Source of the DNA: Miniimonas arenae
GTDB lineage: Bacteria > Actinomycetota > Actinomycetes > Actinomycetales > Beutenbergiaceae
DNA length: 37,661 bases
Assembly: GCF_006351005.1 (NCBI RefSeq)
Contig: NZ_VENP01000032.1
Location: 1-37,661 of the forward strand
Direction of reading: 5' to 3'
The notes under the pieces were generated by a model, which made no database searches, had not been told where the DNA came from, and saw only the letters and a program-made list of their open reading frames with translations. Below are positions 23,688 to 31,360 of this stretch, in pieces. Position 1 is the stretch's first letter; each line of letters starts with the position of its first letter. The position numbers and the translations under genes are program-made.

Positions 23688-24314
23688 ATGCCCGTCTACA
23701 CCCTTCCCGAGCTCCCCTACGACTACGCGGCTCTGGAGCCGCACATCTCGGGCAAGATCATGGAGCTCCACCACGACAAGCACCACCAGGCCTACGTGAC
23801 CGGGGCCAACACGGCGCTGGAGAAGCTCGCCGAGGCCCGGGGCGCCGACGACCTGGCGGCCGTCAACCTGCACTCCAAGAACCTCGCGTTCAACCTGGGC
23901 GGTCACGTCAACCACACGGTGTTCTGGAACAACCTGTCTCCCGACGGCGGCGAGCCGACCGGTGAGCTCCTCGCCGCGCTCGAGGACGCGTTCGGCGGCG
24001 TCGAGGCGTTCAAGAAGCACTTCACGGCCGTGGCGGCGGGCGTTCAGGGCTCCGGCTGGGCCGTCCTGGCCTACGACACGATCGGCGCCAAGCCGGTCAT
24101 CGTGCAGCTCTACGACCAGCAGGGCAACCTCGCTCTCGGTCTCGTGCCGCTCCTCATGCTCGACGTCTGGGAGCACGCGTACTACCTCGACTACCTCAAC
24201 GTGCGCGCCGACTACATCAAGGCGTTCTGGAACATCGTGAACTGGAGCGACGTCGCGGAGCGCCTGCAGCGCGCGACGACCGCCGGCGCCTCGGGGCTCA
24301 TCGTCCCGGCCTGA
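23688..24314 (+). CDS. sodA: Superoxide dismutase, Mn/Fe family
   Basis: Converts superoxide to hydrogen peroxide and oxygen in the cytoplasm. The 208-residue product has metal ligands His28, His76, Asp159 and His163 (LDVWEHAYY), with [10 protein letters not shown] and [11 protein letters not shown]. The second-sphere position that is His in the mycobacterial iron enzyme appears to be Gln (DQQGN), which favours manganese or dual metal use; this is inference. ATG 23688 follows GGAGAGGA and begins the conserved [13 protein letters not shown]. An in-frame ATG at 23631 behind a -10 motif could add 19 residues. It lies between the qcr operon and the carbonic anhydrase. Confidence 0.95.
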   Translation: MPVYTLPELPYDYAALEPHISGKIMELHHDKHHQAYVTGANTALEKLAEARGADDLAAVNLHSKNLAFNLGGHVNHTVFWNNLSPDGGEPTGELLAALEDAFGGVEAFKKHFTAVAAGVQGSGWAVLAYDTIGAKPVIVQLYDQQGNLALGLVPLLMLDVWEHAYYLDYLNVRADYIKAFWNIVNWSDVAERLQRATTAGASGLIVPA

Positions 24315-24363
24315 CCCCACCCGCGGCCCGTCGTGCGCGGCGTCGCCGCTCAGCAGGGCACAC

Positions 24364-24410
24364 GACGCCACGACGGGGCGCCCCCACCGGGGGCGCCCCG
24401 TCGCGGCGTC
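24364..24410. terminator. Bidirectional hairpin between sodA and the carbonic anhydrase
   Basis: A 15-bp perfect core (24371-24385 with 24389-24403, loop acc) extends by six more pairs beyond one A/C mismatch to 24364-24410. It sits between two converging genes and can serve both strands. Confidence 0.8.
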
Positions 24411-24419
24411 CGAGACGGG

Positions 24420-24998
24420 TCAGGACGCGGCGCCGACCGCGGTCGCCTCCGCCACCTCGATCAGGCGGCCCGTCGTCACGTGGTACACGTACCCGTAGAC
24501 CGGGATCCGGGCGGGCACCAGGTCGTGGTTGCGGATCCGCGCCACGTCGTCGACCACGGCCTGCTCGCGGTCCGCGATCGTCAACCAGTCGACGTCGTGA
24601 CCGGCCGGCGAGCCGGGGCCCTCGCCGACGTCGACGAAACCGTTCGGGCCGAGCTCGGCGGTCTCGAGGCTGGCGTCCAGCAGGCCCGCCATGACGTCGC
24701 CCCGGAAGTACTCCATGCCGCAGTCCGTGTGGTGGACGACGAACCACTCCTGCGTGCCGAGGAGCTTGTAGGAGATGACGAGGGAGCGGATCGCGTCGTC
24801 GGAGGCCCGGCCCCCGGCGTTGCGGATGACGTGGGCGTCGCCCTCGGCGAGACCCGCGTACCGCGCCGGGTCCAGGCGCGCGTCCATGCACGTGAGGATC
24901 GCGAAGCGGCGGGCGGGGGGCAGGGCGAGCGAACCGCGCTCGCCGAAGTCGGCGGCGTGGGCCGCGTTCGCGGCGAGCACCTCAGGCAGGACGGACAT
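24420..24998 (-). CDS. Beta-carbonic anhydrase
   Basis: Interconverts CO2 and bicarbonate in the cytoplasm. The 192-residue protein shows the beta-class active site: Cys37 with the Asp39-Arg41 dyad in CMDARLD, then His90 and Cys93 in HHTDCGM, plus [13 protein letters not shown]. This is the short form related to mycobacterial Rv1284. ATG 24998 has GAGAGGAG 6 nt upstream. It is separated from the oxidase genes upstream by a 17-bp hairpin, so it is likely transcribed alone. Confidence 0.93.
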   Translation of the reverse strand: MSVLPEVLAANAAHAADFGERGSLALPPARRFAILTCMDARLDPARYAGLAEGDAHVIRNAGGRASDDAIRSLVISYKLLGTQEWFVVHHTDCGMEYFRGDVMAGLLDASLETAELGPNGFVDVGEGPGSPAGHDVDWLTIADREQAVVDDVARIRNHDLVPARIPVYGYVYHVTTGRLIEVAEATAVGAAS

Positions 24999-25076
24999 CG
25001 CGGGCTCCTCTCGGACGACGGCGCCTGATGGCTCACCCAGCCTGGACCAGCGCCGCCCCGCGCGCCAGGGGTCAGA

Positions 25077-25115
25077 CGCGAGAAGGGGCGCCCGGTACGG
25101 GCGCCCCTTCTCGCG
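25077..25115 (-). terminator. 17-bp hairpin terminator of ctaC-ctaD-ctaF
   Basis: Perfect arms 25077-25093 and 25099-25115 with a 5-nt loop (ggtac), 21 nt past the ctaF stop on the minus strand. No T-tract. Confidence 0.8.
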
Positions 25116-25136
25116 AGATCGTCTCCGAGCGGTCCG

Positions 25137-25601
25137 TCAGTGCGCGTGCTGCCCGCGGGAGTGCTCGAACAGCAGGCCGACCAGGCCGATGAGGCCCACG
25201 ACGGCACCGATGACGCACACCCACCAGCCCACGGCCACGCCGAGGAACAGCACGGCGGCGCCGCACGCCAGCACGAACGGCCACCAGGAGTGCGGCGAGA
25301 ACTCGCCGTACTCCCCCGCGGCCGACTCGACCGTCCCGAGCGGGTCGTCCTCGGGCCGGGCGTCGATCCGCCGCCCGGTCGCGAACAGGAAGAAGGCGAC
25401 GAGGCCCGCGAGCCCGGCGAGGAGCAGGATCGCGACGGACCCGACCGGCTCGAAGTCCGTCAGCACGATGTACACGACGCCGACGAGGATGAAGAACGGC
25501 ACCAGCGCGCCGAAGACGACGGTCTCGACGAACAGCGGGGGGCGCGTCCGGCGGGACGGCTCGACGTGGCGGTCTGGGCCGCCGGTGTGCTGCGCGGTCA
25601 C
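25137..25601 (-). CDS. ctaF: Cytochrome c oxidase subunit IV, actinobacterial type
   Basis: A small accessory subunit of the aa3 oxidase found in actinobacteria. The 154-residue protein has four hydrophobic helices in two pairs (about 23-48 and 55-75; about 107-128 and 128-146) separated by an acidic loop with [14 protein letters not shown], a family phrase. GTG 25601 overlaps the ctaD stop (GTGA), with GGAAGGG about 10 nt upstream, so translation is coupled to ctaD. A strong hairpin follows. Confidence 0.92.
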   Translation of the reverse strand: MTAQHTGGPDRHVEPSRRTRPPLFVETVVFGALVPFFILVGVVYIVLTDFEPVGSVAILLLAGLAGLVAFFLFATGRRIDARPEDDPLGTVESAAGEYGEFSPHSWWPFVLACGAAVLFLGVAVGWWVCVIGAVVGLIGLVGLLFEHSRGQHAH

Positions 25602-27412
25602 GCGTGGTCACCCTTCCGGTTCTCGTCCTCGCCCGCGGGAGAGCCGCCGGAGGTGGCCTCCTGGATCGAGCCCTGCATGTCGGCGTTGCCGTACACCTGG
25701 TCGAGGAAGCCGGGGTCGGTCTCGACGTGGTCCATCGCGGCGACCTCGGGGTGGTGCAGGTCGAACGCGGGCGACTCGGAGCGGATCCGCGGGATCGACA
25801 CGAAGTTGTGCCGCGGCGGCGGGCACGACGTCGCCCACTCGAGCGACCGGCTGTAGCCCCACGGGTCGTCGACCGTGACCTGCGGCGCGTTGCGCCACGT
25901 CGTGATGACGTTCCAGATGAACGGGAGCGTCGCGGCCGCGAGGATGAAGGCGCCGACCGTCGAGATCTGGTTCTGGACCGTGATGTTGTCCTCGACGAGG
26001 TAGTCCACGTACCGGCGGGGCATGTTCTTCGCGCCGATCCAGTGCTGGATGAGGAACGTGGTGTGGAACCCGATGAACGTGAGCCAGAAGTGGATCTTGC
26101 CGAGGCGCTCGTTGAGCATCTTCCCGGTGAACTTGGGCCACCAGAAGTAGAAGCCCGCGAACATCGCGAACACCACGGTGCCGAAGACGACGTAGTGGAA
26201 GTGCGCGACGACGAAGTACGTGTCGTGCAGCTGGAAGTCGAGCGTCGGCGAGGCGAGGATGACGCCGGTCAGGCCGCCGAAGAGGAAGGTCGCGAGGAAC
26301 CCGCAGGCCCACAGCATCGGCGTCTCGAACGTGAGCTTTCCGCGCCACATCGTGCCGATCCAGTTGAAGAACTTCACGCCGGTGGGCACCGCGATCAGCA
26401 TCGTCATGAGCGCGAAGAACGACAGCATCACCGCGCCGGTCGTGTACATGTGGTGCGCCCACACCGTGACCGACAGGCCGGCGATGGTGAGGGTCGCGAG
26501 CACGAGCGTCTTGTACCCGAAGATCGGCTTGCGCGAGAAGACGGGGAAGATCTCCGACACGATGCCGAAGAACGGCAGCGCGAGGATGTACACCTCGGGG
26601 TGGCCGAAGAACCAGAAGAGGTGCTGCCAGAGCATCGCGCCGCCGGACGCCGGGTCGAACACCAGCGCGTCGAGCCGCCGGTCGGCCAGCAGCCCGAAGT
26701 ACGCCGCCGTCAGCACCGGGAACGCCATGAGCGCGAGGACCGACGTGATGAGCACGTTCCACGTGAAGATCGGCATCCGGAACATCGTCATGCCGGGTGC
26801 GCGCATGCAGATGATCGTCGTGATGAAGTTGACCGAGCCGAAGATCGTCGAGAAGCCCGTGAGGCCGAACCCGACGAGCCACAGGTCCGCGCCGAGGCCG
26901 GGCGAGAACGTCTCCGAGGCGAGCGGCACGTACGACGTCCAGCCGAACCCGGCCGGGCCGTCCGGCGTGAGGAACCCGCTGACGGCCAGCAGCCCGCCGA
27001 ACAGGTACAGGAAGTACGCGAACTGGTTCAGCCGCGGGAACGCCACGTCGGGCGCGCCGATCTGCAGCGGCGCCAGCACGTTCGCGAAACCCGCGAACAG
27101 GGGCGTCGCGAACAGCAGCAGCATGATGCCGCCGTGCATCGTGAAGAACTGGTTGTACTGCTCGGCGCTCGTGAAGAGCTGGCGTCCGGGCGAGAAGAGC
27201 TCCGCGCGGATCGCGAGGGCGAGCAGGCCGCCGATGCAGAAGAACGTGAACGACGTGACCAGGTACATGTACCCGATGGTCTTGTGGTCGGTGGAGGTGA
27301 TCCACGCCACGATCGCGTTGCCCCGCCGCTGGCGCGACGGCGCCAGACCCGGGACGGTCGCGACCGGGGCGCGCGGCGGGGAGTCGATCTGCTGGATCTC
27401 GTCGATGGCCAT
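25598..27412 (-). CDS. ctaD: Cytochrome c oxidase subunit I
   Basis: The catalytic heme-copper subunit that reduces oxygen and pumps protons. The 604-residue product has twelve helices. Ligands visible are His93 (heme a, TMHGGIM), His271 and Tyr275 in HPEVY (CuB and the cross-linked Tyr), His320 and His321 (CuB), and His404 and His406 in VAHFHYV (hemes a3 and a). The C-terminal 60 residues are a hydrophilic tail. ATG 27412 shares one base with the ctaC stop (TGATG), after GAGGAGGGCGAGGG inside ctaC. The larger open frame upstream is antisense or out-of-frame shadow. Confidence 0.97.
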   Translation of the reverse strand: MAIDEIQQIDSPPRAPVATVPGLAPSRQRRGNAIVAWITSTDHKTIGYMYLVTSFTFFCIGGLLALAIRAELFSPGRQLFTSAEQYNQFFTMHGGIMLLLFATPLFAGFANVLAPLQIGAPDVAFPRLNQFAYFLYLFGGLLAVSGFLTPDGPAGFGWTSYVPLASETFSPGLGADLWLVGFGLTGFSTIFGSVNFITTIICMRAPGMTMFRMPIFTWNVLITSVLALMAFPVLTAAYFGLLADRRLDALVFDPASGGAMLWQHLFWFFGHPEVYILALPFFGIVSEIFPVFSRKPIFGYKTLVLATLTIAGLSVTVWAHHMYTTGAVMLSFFALMTMLIAVPTGVKFFNWIGTMWRGKLTFETPMLWACGFLATFLFGGLTGVILASPTLDFQLHDTYFVVAHFHYVVFGTVVFAMFAGFYFWWPKFTGKMLNERLGKIHFWLTFIGFHTTFLIQHWIGAKNMPRRYVDYLVEDNITVQNQISTVGAFILAAATLPFIWNVITTWRNAPQVTVDDPWGYSRSLEWATSCPPPRHNFVSIPRIRSESPAFDLHHPEVAAMDHVETDPGFLDQVYGNADMQGSIQEATSGGSPAGEDENRKGDHA

Positions 27413-28275
27413 CAGCCCTCGCCCTCCTCGCTCGGCACGTTCGCCTGGTCCGTGTCGTACTCCGGCCCGAGCAGCCCGGTGTTGCCGGCCTCGCGGTACT
27501 CCGCCATCTTCTCCTCGAACTCCTCGGGAGTCACGACCTCGACGTTGAAGAGCATCGACGCGTGGTACTCCCCGCACAGCTCGGCGCACTTGCCCTCGAA
27601 CGTGCCCAGCTCCTGCGGCACGATCTGGAACGCGTTGGTGCGGCCGGCGATCATGTCGAGCTTCATCAGGAAGCCCGGGACCCAGAACGCGTGGTTGACG
27701 TCGCGGGTGCGCAGCGAGATCTCGACGTTCTCACCCTGCGGCAGGTACAGCGTGGGGAGCGTCTCGGCGACGCCCTCCTGGCCGGTCAGCACGACCTGGG
27801 TGCCGGAGTAGTGCACGTCCGCGTCGGTGTAGTTGAAGTCCCAGCTCCACCGCTTGCCGACGACCTCGATGTGCACGTCCGGCTCCGCGCTCGTGTCGAC
27901 GATCTCGCCCATCGAGCGCGACGTGAACGCGAACAGCACGCCGATCATGACGATCGGCACGAACGTGTACATCAGCTCCAGCGGCACGTGGTAGCGCAGC
28001 TGCACGGGGAGCTCGTTGTCCCCCTTGCGCTTGCGGTACACGACGATGCACCACAGCAGCAGCCCCCACACGAGCACACCGACCGCAAGCGCGGCGATCC
28101 ACGCGTTGTTCCACAGCGAGATCACCGTGTCGGTGTGGTTGGTCGCGCCGGGGGCCTGCTCGGGCAGGAAGCCGCGCTGGACGATGTCGGAGCAGCCGGA
28201 CAGGCCGAGTGCGGTCACGGCAGCGAGGGCCGCGACGACTACCTTCCGGCGTGGGCGGTGGGGCGATGTCGACAC
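27412..28275 (-). CDS. ctaC: Cytochrome c oxidase subunit II
   Basis: Receives electrons from QcrC through its CuA centre. The 287-residue product begins with a lipoprotein signal (lipobox LSGC, Cys28), then two helices (about 57-80 and 100-118) and an extracytoplasmic cupredoxin domain. CuA ligands are His195, Cys230, Glu232, Cys234, His238 and Met241 ([12 protein letters not shown]). The last 35 residues are acidic. GTG 28275 lies 6 nt behind TATGGT, so the first gene of this operon is predicted leaderless while ctaD and ctaF are read by coupling. Confidence 0.96.
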   Translation of the reverse strand: MSTSPHRPRRKVVVAALAAVTALGLSGCSDIVQRGFLPEQAPGATNHTDTVISLWNNAWIAALAVGVLVWGLLLWCIVVYRKRKGDNELPVQLRYHVPLELMYTFVPIVMIGVLFAFTSRSMGEIVDTSAEPDVHIEVVGKRWSWDFNYTDADVHYSGTQVVLTGQEGVAETLPTLYLPQGENVEISLRTRDVNHAFWVPGFLMKLDMIAGRTNAFQIVPQELGTFEGKCAELCGEYHASMLFNVEVVTPEEFEEKMAEYREAGNTGLLGPEYDTDQANVPSEEGEG

Positions 28276-28281
28276 GTCGTC

Positions 28282-28287
28282 ACCATA
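28282..28287 (-). promoter_or_regulatory. -10 TATGGT, leaderless GTG start of ctaC
   Basis: TATGGT on the minus strand, 6 nt, then GTG at 28275. No Shine-Dalgarno sequence. Confidence 0.5.
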
Positions 28288-28350
28288 GCGGGACCTTCGT
28301 CCCAGGCGCCGCTCCGCCGCGGAATGTCACCGTTCGCGGGTGGTACGAGA

Positions 28351-28387
28351 AGGGTCCCGCGACGCCGTCACGACGTCGCGGGACCCT
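28351..28387 (-). terminator. 14-bp hairpin downstream of the FKBP gene
   Basis: Perfect arms 28351-28364 and 28374-28387 with a 9-nt loop. It is the most distal of three stem-loops between the FKBP stop and ctaC and may insulate the ctaC promoter. Confidence 0.65.
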
Positions 28388-28440
28388 GCCGTCAGGAAAC
28401 GACGGCGCCGCTCGAGGACCCGGCCGGAGACCGGGTCGAG

Positions 28441-28473
28441 AGCCGGTCCGGGACGCCCGTCCCGGGACCGGCT
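28441..28473 (-). terminator. Hairpin 6 nt after the FKBP stop
   Basis: A 14-bp stem with one bulged G (agccggtccgggac with gtcccgggaccggct) and a 4-nt loop (gccc). A weaker stem-loop lies beside it at 28411-28440 (7+3 bp). Confidence 0.65.
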
Positions 28474-28478
28474 GAGGA

Positions 28479-29471
28479 TCAGGAGCCGACCGTGCCCACG
28501 ACGTCGACCACGACGGCGAGCGCCGCCGACTCGGTGGACGCGTCCGCGGGGAGCAGCAGCAGCACGCGCGAGCCGACCGGCACGCCCACGAGCGGCGCGA
28601 ACGGGGAACCCTCGGAGACGGCCGCGGACTGCATGCCGTACCCGCCGAGCGAGGGCCAGGACGTCTCGAAGTCCGCGTTGTCCCAGGTGGTCAGCGTGTA
28701 CTGGACGATCACCTGGTCCTCGGCGGCCACCGGGTCGCCGGTGCCGGTCGCGAGCACCGTGGCGGCGCTCTCGGTCGGCTCGGTGGCGCCGTCGGCCACC
28801 GTGACCTTCGCGATGGGTGCGCCGAGGTCGCCGTCGACCGTCACGGGCACGTCCGCGTCGGTGGGCGTGGCGTCGGCCTGGCCGGTGGACTCGGCCCCGT
28901 ACGCGTCGACGACGTCGACGACGAACACGATCGTGTCGCCGGCCGCGATGGAGCCGTCGCTGCTCCCGGTGTCGCCGTAGCCGAGGTCGGACGGGATGGT
29001 GAGCAGCACGCGGGAGCCGACGGTCTGCCCGACGAGGCCGGTGGACCAGCCCTCGATCACGCCGTCGAGCGAGAAGCCGCTCGGCGCGCCACGGTCGTAG
29101 GAGTTGTCGAAGACGTCGCCGTTCCAGACCTGGCCGAGGTAGTTCGCCACGACGAAGTCCCCGGCCTCGATCGTGGCCCCGTCGCCGGCGCTGGCCGTCT
29201 GCACCTGCAGGCCCTCGGGGGCGGCGTCGGCGCTGAACGTGAGGGTCGGCTTCTCGCCGAACGCGCCCGAGGCCTCGAAGCCGACGTCGCTGCCGGCGAT
29301 CACGGCGGCGTCGGTCGCGGCGTCACCCGCGGACGCGTCGGCGGAGGCGGTGGCGTCGGCGGAACCGGTGGCGGACTCCGTGCTCGAGTCGGACGAGCAC
29401 CCCGCGAGGGCGAGCGCGCCGACGAGCAGCGCGGCGGGCAGGACGGCGGGCAGGGCAAGGCGATGACGCAC
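28479..29471 (-). CDS. FKBP-type peptidyl-prolyl isomerase lipoprotein with a second degenerate FKBP domain
   Basis: A 330-residue extracytoplasmic lipoprotein (lipobox ALAGC, Cys25), followed by a Ser/Thr/Ala/Asp-rich linker. The first FKBP domain (about 105-200) has VANYLGQVWNGDVFDNSYDRG, VIEGWSTGLVGQTVGSRVLLTIP, LGYG and DTIVFVVDVVDAYG. A second related domain (about 250-328) keeps VIVQYTLTTWDNADFETSW and VPVGSRVLLLLP but lacks the central loop with LGYG, so it is probably not catalytic. GTG 29471 is chosen as the lipoprotein start with GAGGAG 4 nt upstream. It likely folds secreted proteins. Its position next to oxidase genes may reflect assembly, which is inference. Confidence 0.88.
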   Translation of the reverse strand: MRHRLALPAVLPAALLVGALALAGCSSDSSTESATGSADATASADASAGDAATDAAVIAGSDVGFEASGAFGEKPTLTFSADAAPEGLQVQTASAGDGATIEAGDFVVANYLGQVWNGDVFDNSYDRGAPSGFSLDGVIEGWSTGLVGQTVGSRVLLTIPSDLGYGDTGSSDGSIAAGDTIVFVVDVVDAYGAESTGQADATPTDADVPVTVDGDLGAPIAKVTVADGATEPTESAATVLATGTGDPVAAEDQVIVQYTLTTWDNADFETSWPSLGGYGMQSAAVSEGSPFAPLVGVPVGSRVLLLLPADASTESAALAVVVDVVGTVGS

Positions 29472-29539
29472 GGAACTCCTCAGGTGGTGTCTGGTCTGCA
29501 CTCTGGATAGCAAGGCAGCCTGGACGCCACCTGTGAGAA

Positions 29540-29569
29540 CGCCCGCGGTGGCCTGAGCCACCGCGGGCG
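29540..29569 (-). terminator. 13-bp hairpin downstream of erpA
   Basis: Arms 29540-29552 and 29557-29569 with loop ctga form a perfect stem, 53 nt after the erpA stop and upstream of the FKBP gene. Confidence 0.75.
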
Positions 29570-29621
29570 CGAGAACGGGGATCGGCGGCCCGGCGGGGCC
29601 GTCGGCGCCGTCAGGGACCCG

Positions 29622-30005
29622 TCAGTGGAACGAGTCGCCGCAGGCGCAGGAACCGGCGGCGTTCGGGTTGTCGATCGTGAAGCCCTGCTTCGCGATCGTG
29701 TCGGCGAAGTCGATCGTGGCGCCGGCGAGGTAGGGGACGCTCATCCGGTCCACGACGACCTCGACGCCGTCGAAGTCGACGACGGCGTCACCGTCGAGCA
29801 GGCGCTCGTCGAAGTACAGCTGGTAGATGAGGCCCGAGCAGCCGCCGGGCTGGACGGCGACGCGCAGCCGAAGGTCGTCGCGGCCCTCCTGCTCCAGGAG
29901 CGAGCGCACCTTGGACGCCGCGACGTCCGTGAGGGTGACCTCGTGCGTGGGGTCCGCCTGCTGCGTCTGCTCGGCCGGGGTCGTGCCCGCCAGGGTGTCG
30001 GTCAT
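29622..30005 (-). CDS. erpA: A-type iron-sulfur cluster carrier (HesB/IscA/ErpA family)
   Basis: Carries or inserts [4Fe-4S] or [2Fe-2S] clusters into client enzymes. The 127-residue protein has the three invariant cysteines Cys56 (GGCSG), Cys120 and Cys122 (SCACGDSF) in the A-type fold, with an extra polar N-terminus of about 20 residues. ATG 30005 follows AGGAG by 5 nt. The position matches mycobacterial Rv2204c. A TACCGT motif at 30116-30121 is a possible promoter with a leader of about 100 nt. Clients nearby by genome context could include the Rieske protein, which is inference. Confidence 0.93.
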   Translation of the reverse strand: MTDTLAGTTPAEQTQQADPTHEVTLTDVAASKVRSLLEQEGRDDLRLRVAVQPGGCSGLIYQLYFDERLLDGDAVVDFDGVEVVVDRMSVPYLAGATIDFADTIAKQGFTIDNPNAAGSCACGDSFH

Positions 30006-30205
30006 CGGTGCTCCTGCTCGGTGGTCGGGCTGCCGGACGGGCAGCGCTCGGGGTGGGTCGCGCACGAGCCGGTCGAGGGGCTGTCGCGCACGGGTCGGGC
30101 GTCGGTCCTGCCCCTACGGTACGCCCGGTGCGCCGATCCCCGCCGTGACGTTCGCCCCAGGCGTGGCCGAGCTCGCCGTCGAGCGGACCGAGCGGGCGCG
30201 CCGCC

Positions 30206-31360
30206 TCACCACCGCCAGGCCGCGGCGTGCTTGCGCCCCGCGACCGTCAGCCCCTCGGCGGTTCCCTCGACGTGCCCGGTGGCGCTGATCCCGAACGGCG
30301 CCGCGCCGCGCCGCGACAGCACACCCGTGCGGCCGAGCGCGAGGAGCGCGACGCCGTCGCGCGCCGCCGCCGCGGCGACCGCACCGAGGACCCCGGTGTC
30401 CGCCTCGACCGGGTCCACCCGGTCGGCCAGCACGACGGCGAGCTCGGCCTCGCGCGCTCGCGCCGGGACACCGGTCTCGGCCGCGACGAAGGCGGCGCCC
30501 GGGACGACCCGCCCGCCGAGCGCGAGCACCGCGGCGCCCAGTCCGCCACCCGAGCCGGTGCCGGCCGTCCCGGCCGTCGACGACGTCGCGGACCCCGGCG
30601 CACCAGGCGCACCAGGCGCACCAGGCGCACCCGTCCCGCCCGCCGCGAGGCTGCCGCCCGCGCCGAGCAGGTCGTGCCGCGAGACCCGCTGGGCCTCGAG
30701 ACCGGCGGCCAGCGGCGCGAGCCGCGCGTCCAGCGCCTGACTCTCCGCAGCGCCGACCCTCTCGCGCAGCGCCGCCGCCGCACCGCGCAGGCCGCGGACG
30801 CTCGCAGCCGTCCCCGCGGCCAGCACGAGCTCGGTCGCGCGCAGCCGGGCACGCGCCGTCGTGAGCCAGGCCGGGAGCCGGTCGAGCGCCGTCGCAGGGT
30901 CGAACGGTCCGGGCGGCGCGTCGGCGAGGGCGGCCAGCAGGCCCGCTCCGAGATCCAGCGTGGCGGCGTCGCCCGCCCCTACCACGACGCGGCGCACGCC
31001 GGCGTCGGCGGCGCGCGCGACGATCTGCCCCACCCCGTAGGACGTCCCGGTCCACGAGGTCGTCGCCCGCGCGAGCGGCGGGTCGAGCACGTCACCGGCC
31101 TGGACGTAGGCGGTGCCCGCGACCAGCAGGACGACGACCGGGTGCTCGTGCTCGCCGTCGGCGGCGACGACGGTCTCGACCTCGCGCGACCCGCCGTGCA
31201 CGGCCTCGACCGCGTCGAGCAGGTCGTGCGCGCCGCTCGAGCACACCGCGAGGTCGAGCAGTGCGTCGGGGTTGCCCGAGCGCCAGCCCGCGGCGAACGC
31301 GTCGAGGGCGCCGCGCGCGGGCAGCGAGCCGACGCGCGCGGCGGCGATCAGGACGCGCAC
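30206..31360 (-). CDS. Glycerate-kinase-like protein with a degenerate active site
   Basis: A 384-residue protein that follows the glycerate kinase (GarK/GlxK) fold pattern: VLIA...GSLPARGALDAFAAGW at the N-terminus and SGGGLGAAVLALGGRVVPGA near the C-terminus. The family's PDSFKGS is AAARVGS here, the ADGGEGT block is CSSGAHD, and the GEGxxD/GK region is absent (LADRVDPVEADTG). It is probably not an active glycerate kinase. A flexible GAPGAPGAPGAPG insertion sits at about 244-255. GTG 31360 overlaps the M20 peptidase stop by 13 nt. The mycobacterial neighbour of erpA, Rv2205c, is of the same family by recall. Function is unknown. Confidence 0.7.
   Translation of the reverse strand: MRVLIAAARVGSLPARGALDAFAAGWRSGNPDALLDLAVCSSGAHDLLDAVEAVHGGSREVETVVAADGEHEHPVVVLLVAGTAYVQAGDVLDPPLARATTSWTGTSYGVGQIVARAADAGVRRVVVGAGDAATLDLGAGLLAALADAPPGPFDPATALDRLPAWLTTARARLRATELVLAAGTAASVRGLRGAAAALRERVGAAESQALDARLAPLAAGLEAQRVSRHDLLGAGGSLAAGGTGAPGAPGAPGAPGSATSSTAGTAGTGSGGGLGAAVLALGGRVVPGAAFVAAETGVPARAREAELAVVLADRVDPVEADTGVLGAVAAAAARDGVALLALGRTGVLSRRGAAPFGISATGHVEGTAEGLTVAGRKHAAAWRW
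30597..30630. repeat. 9-nt in-frame tandem repeat in the glycerate-kinase-like gene
   Basis: Three copies of ggcgcacca and a partial fourth encode Gly-Ala-Pro repeats on the minus strand. The unit resembles, but is not the same as, the 9-nt unit in the DUF4192 gene. Confidence 0.85.

Noticed and set aside
25604-27811. Long open frame antisense to ctaD
   Set aside because: Arg/Glu/Val/His-rich shadow of the oxidase subunit I gene; no start signal or family resemblance.
30597-30630. Short repeats as a possible CRISPR array
   Set aside because: The 9-nt units are directly adjacent without spacers and lie in frame inside coding sequence.
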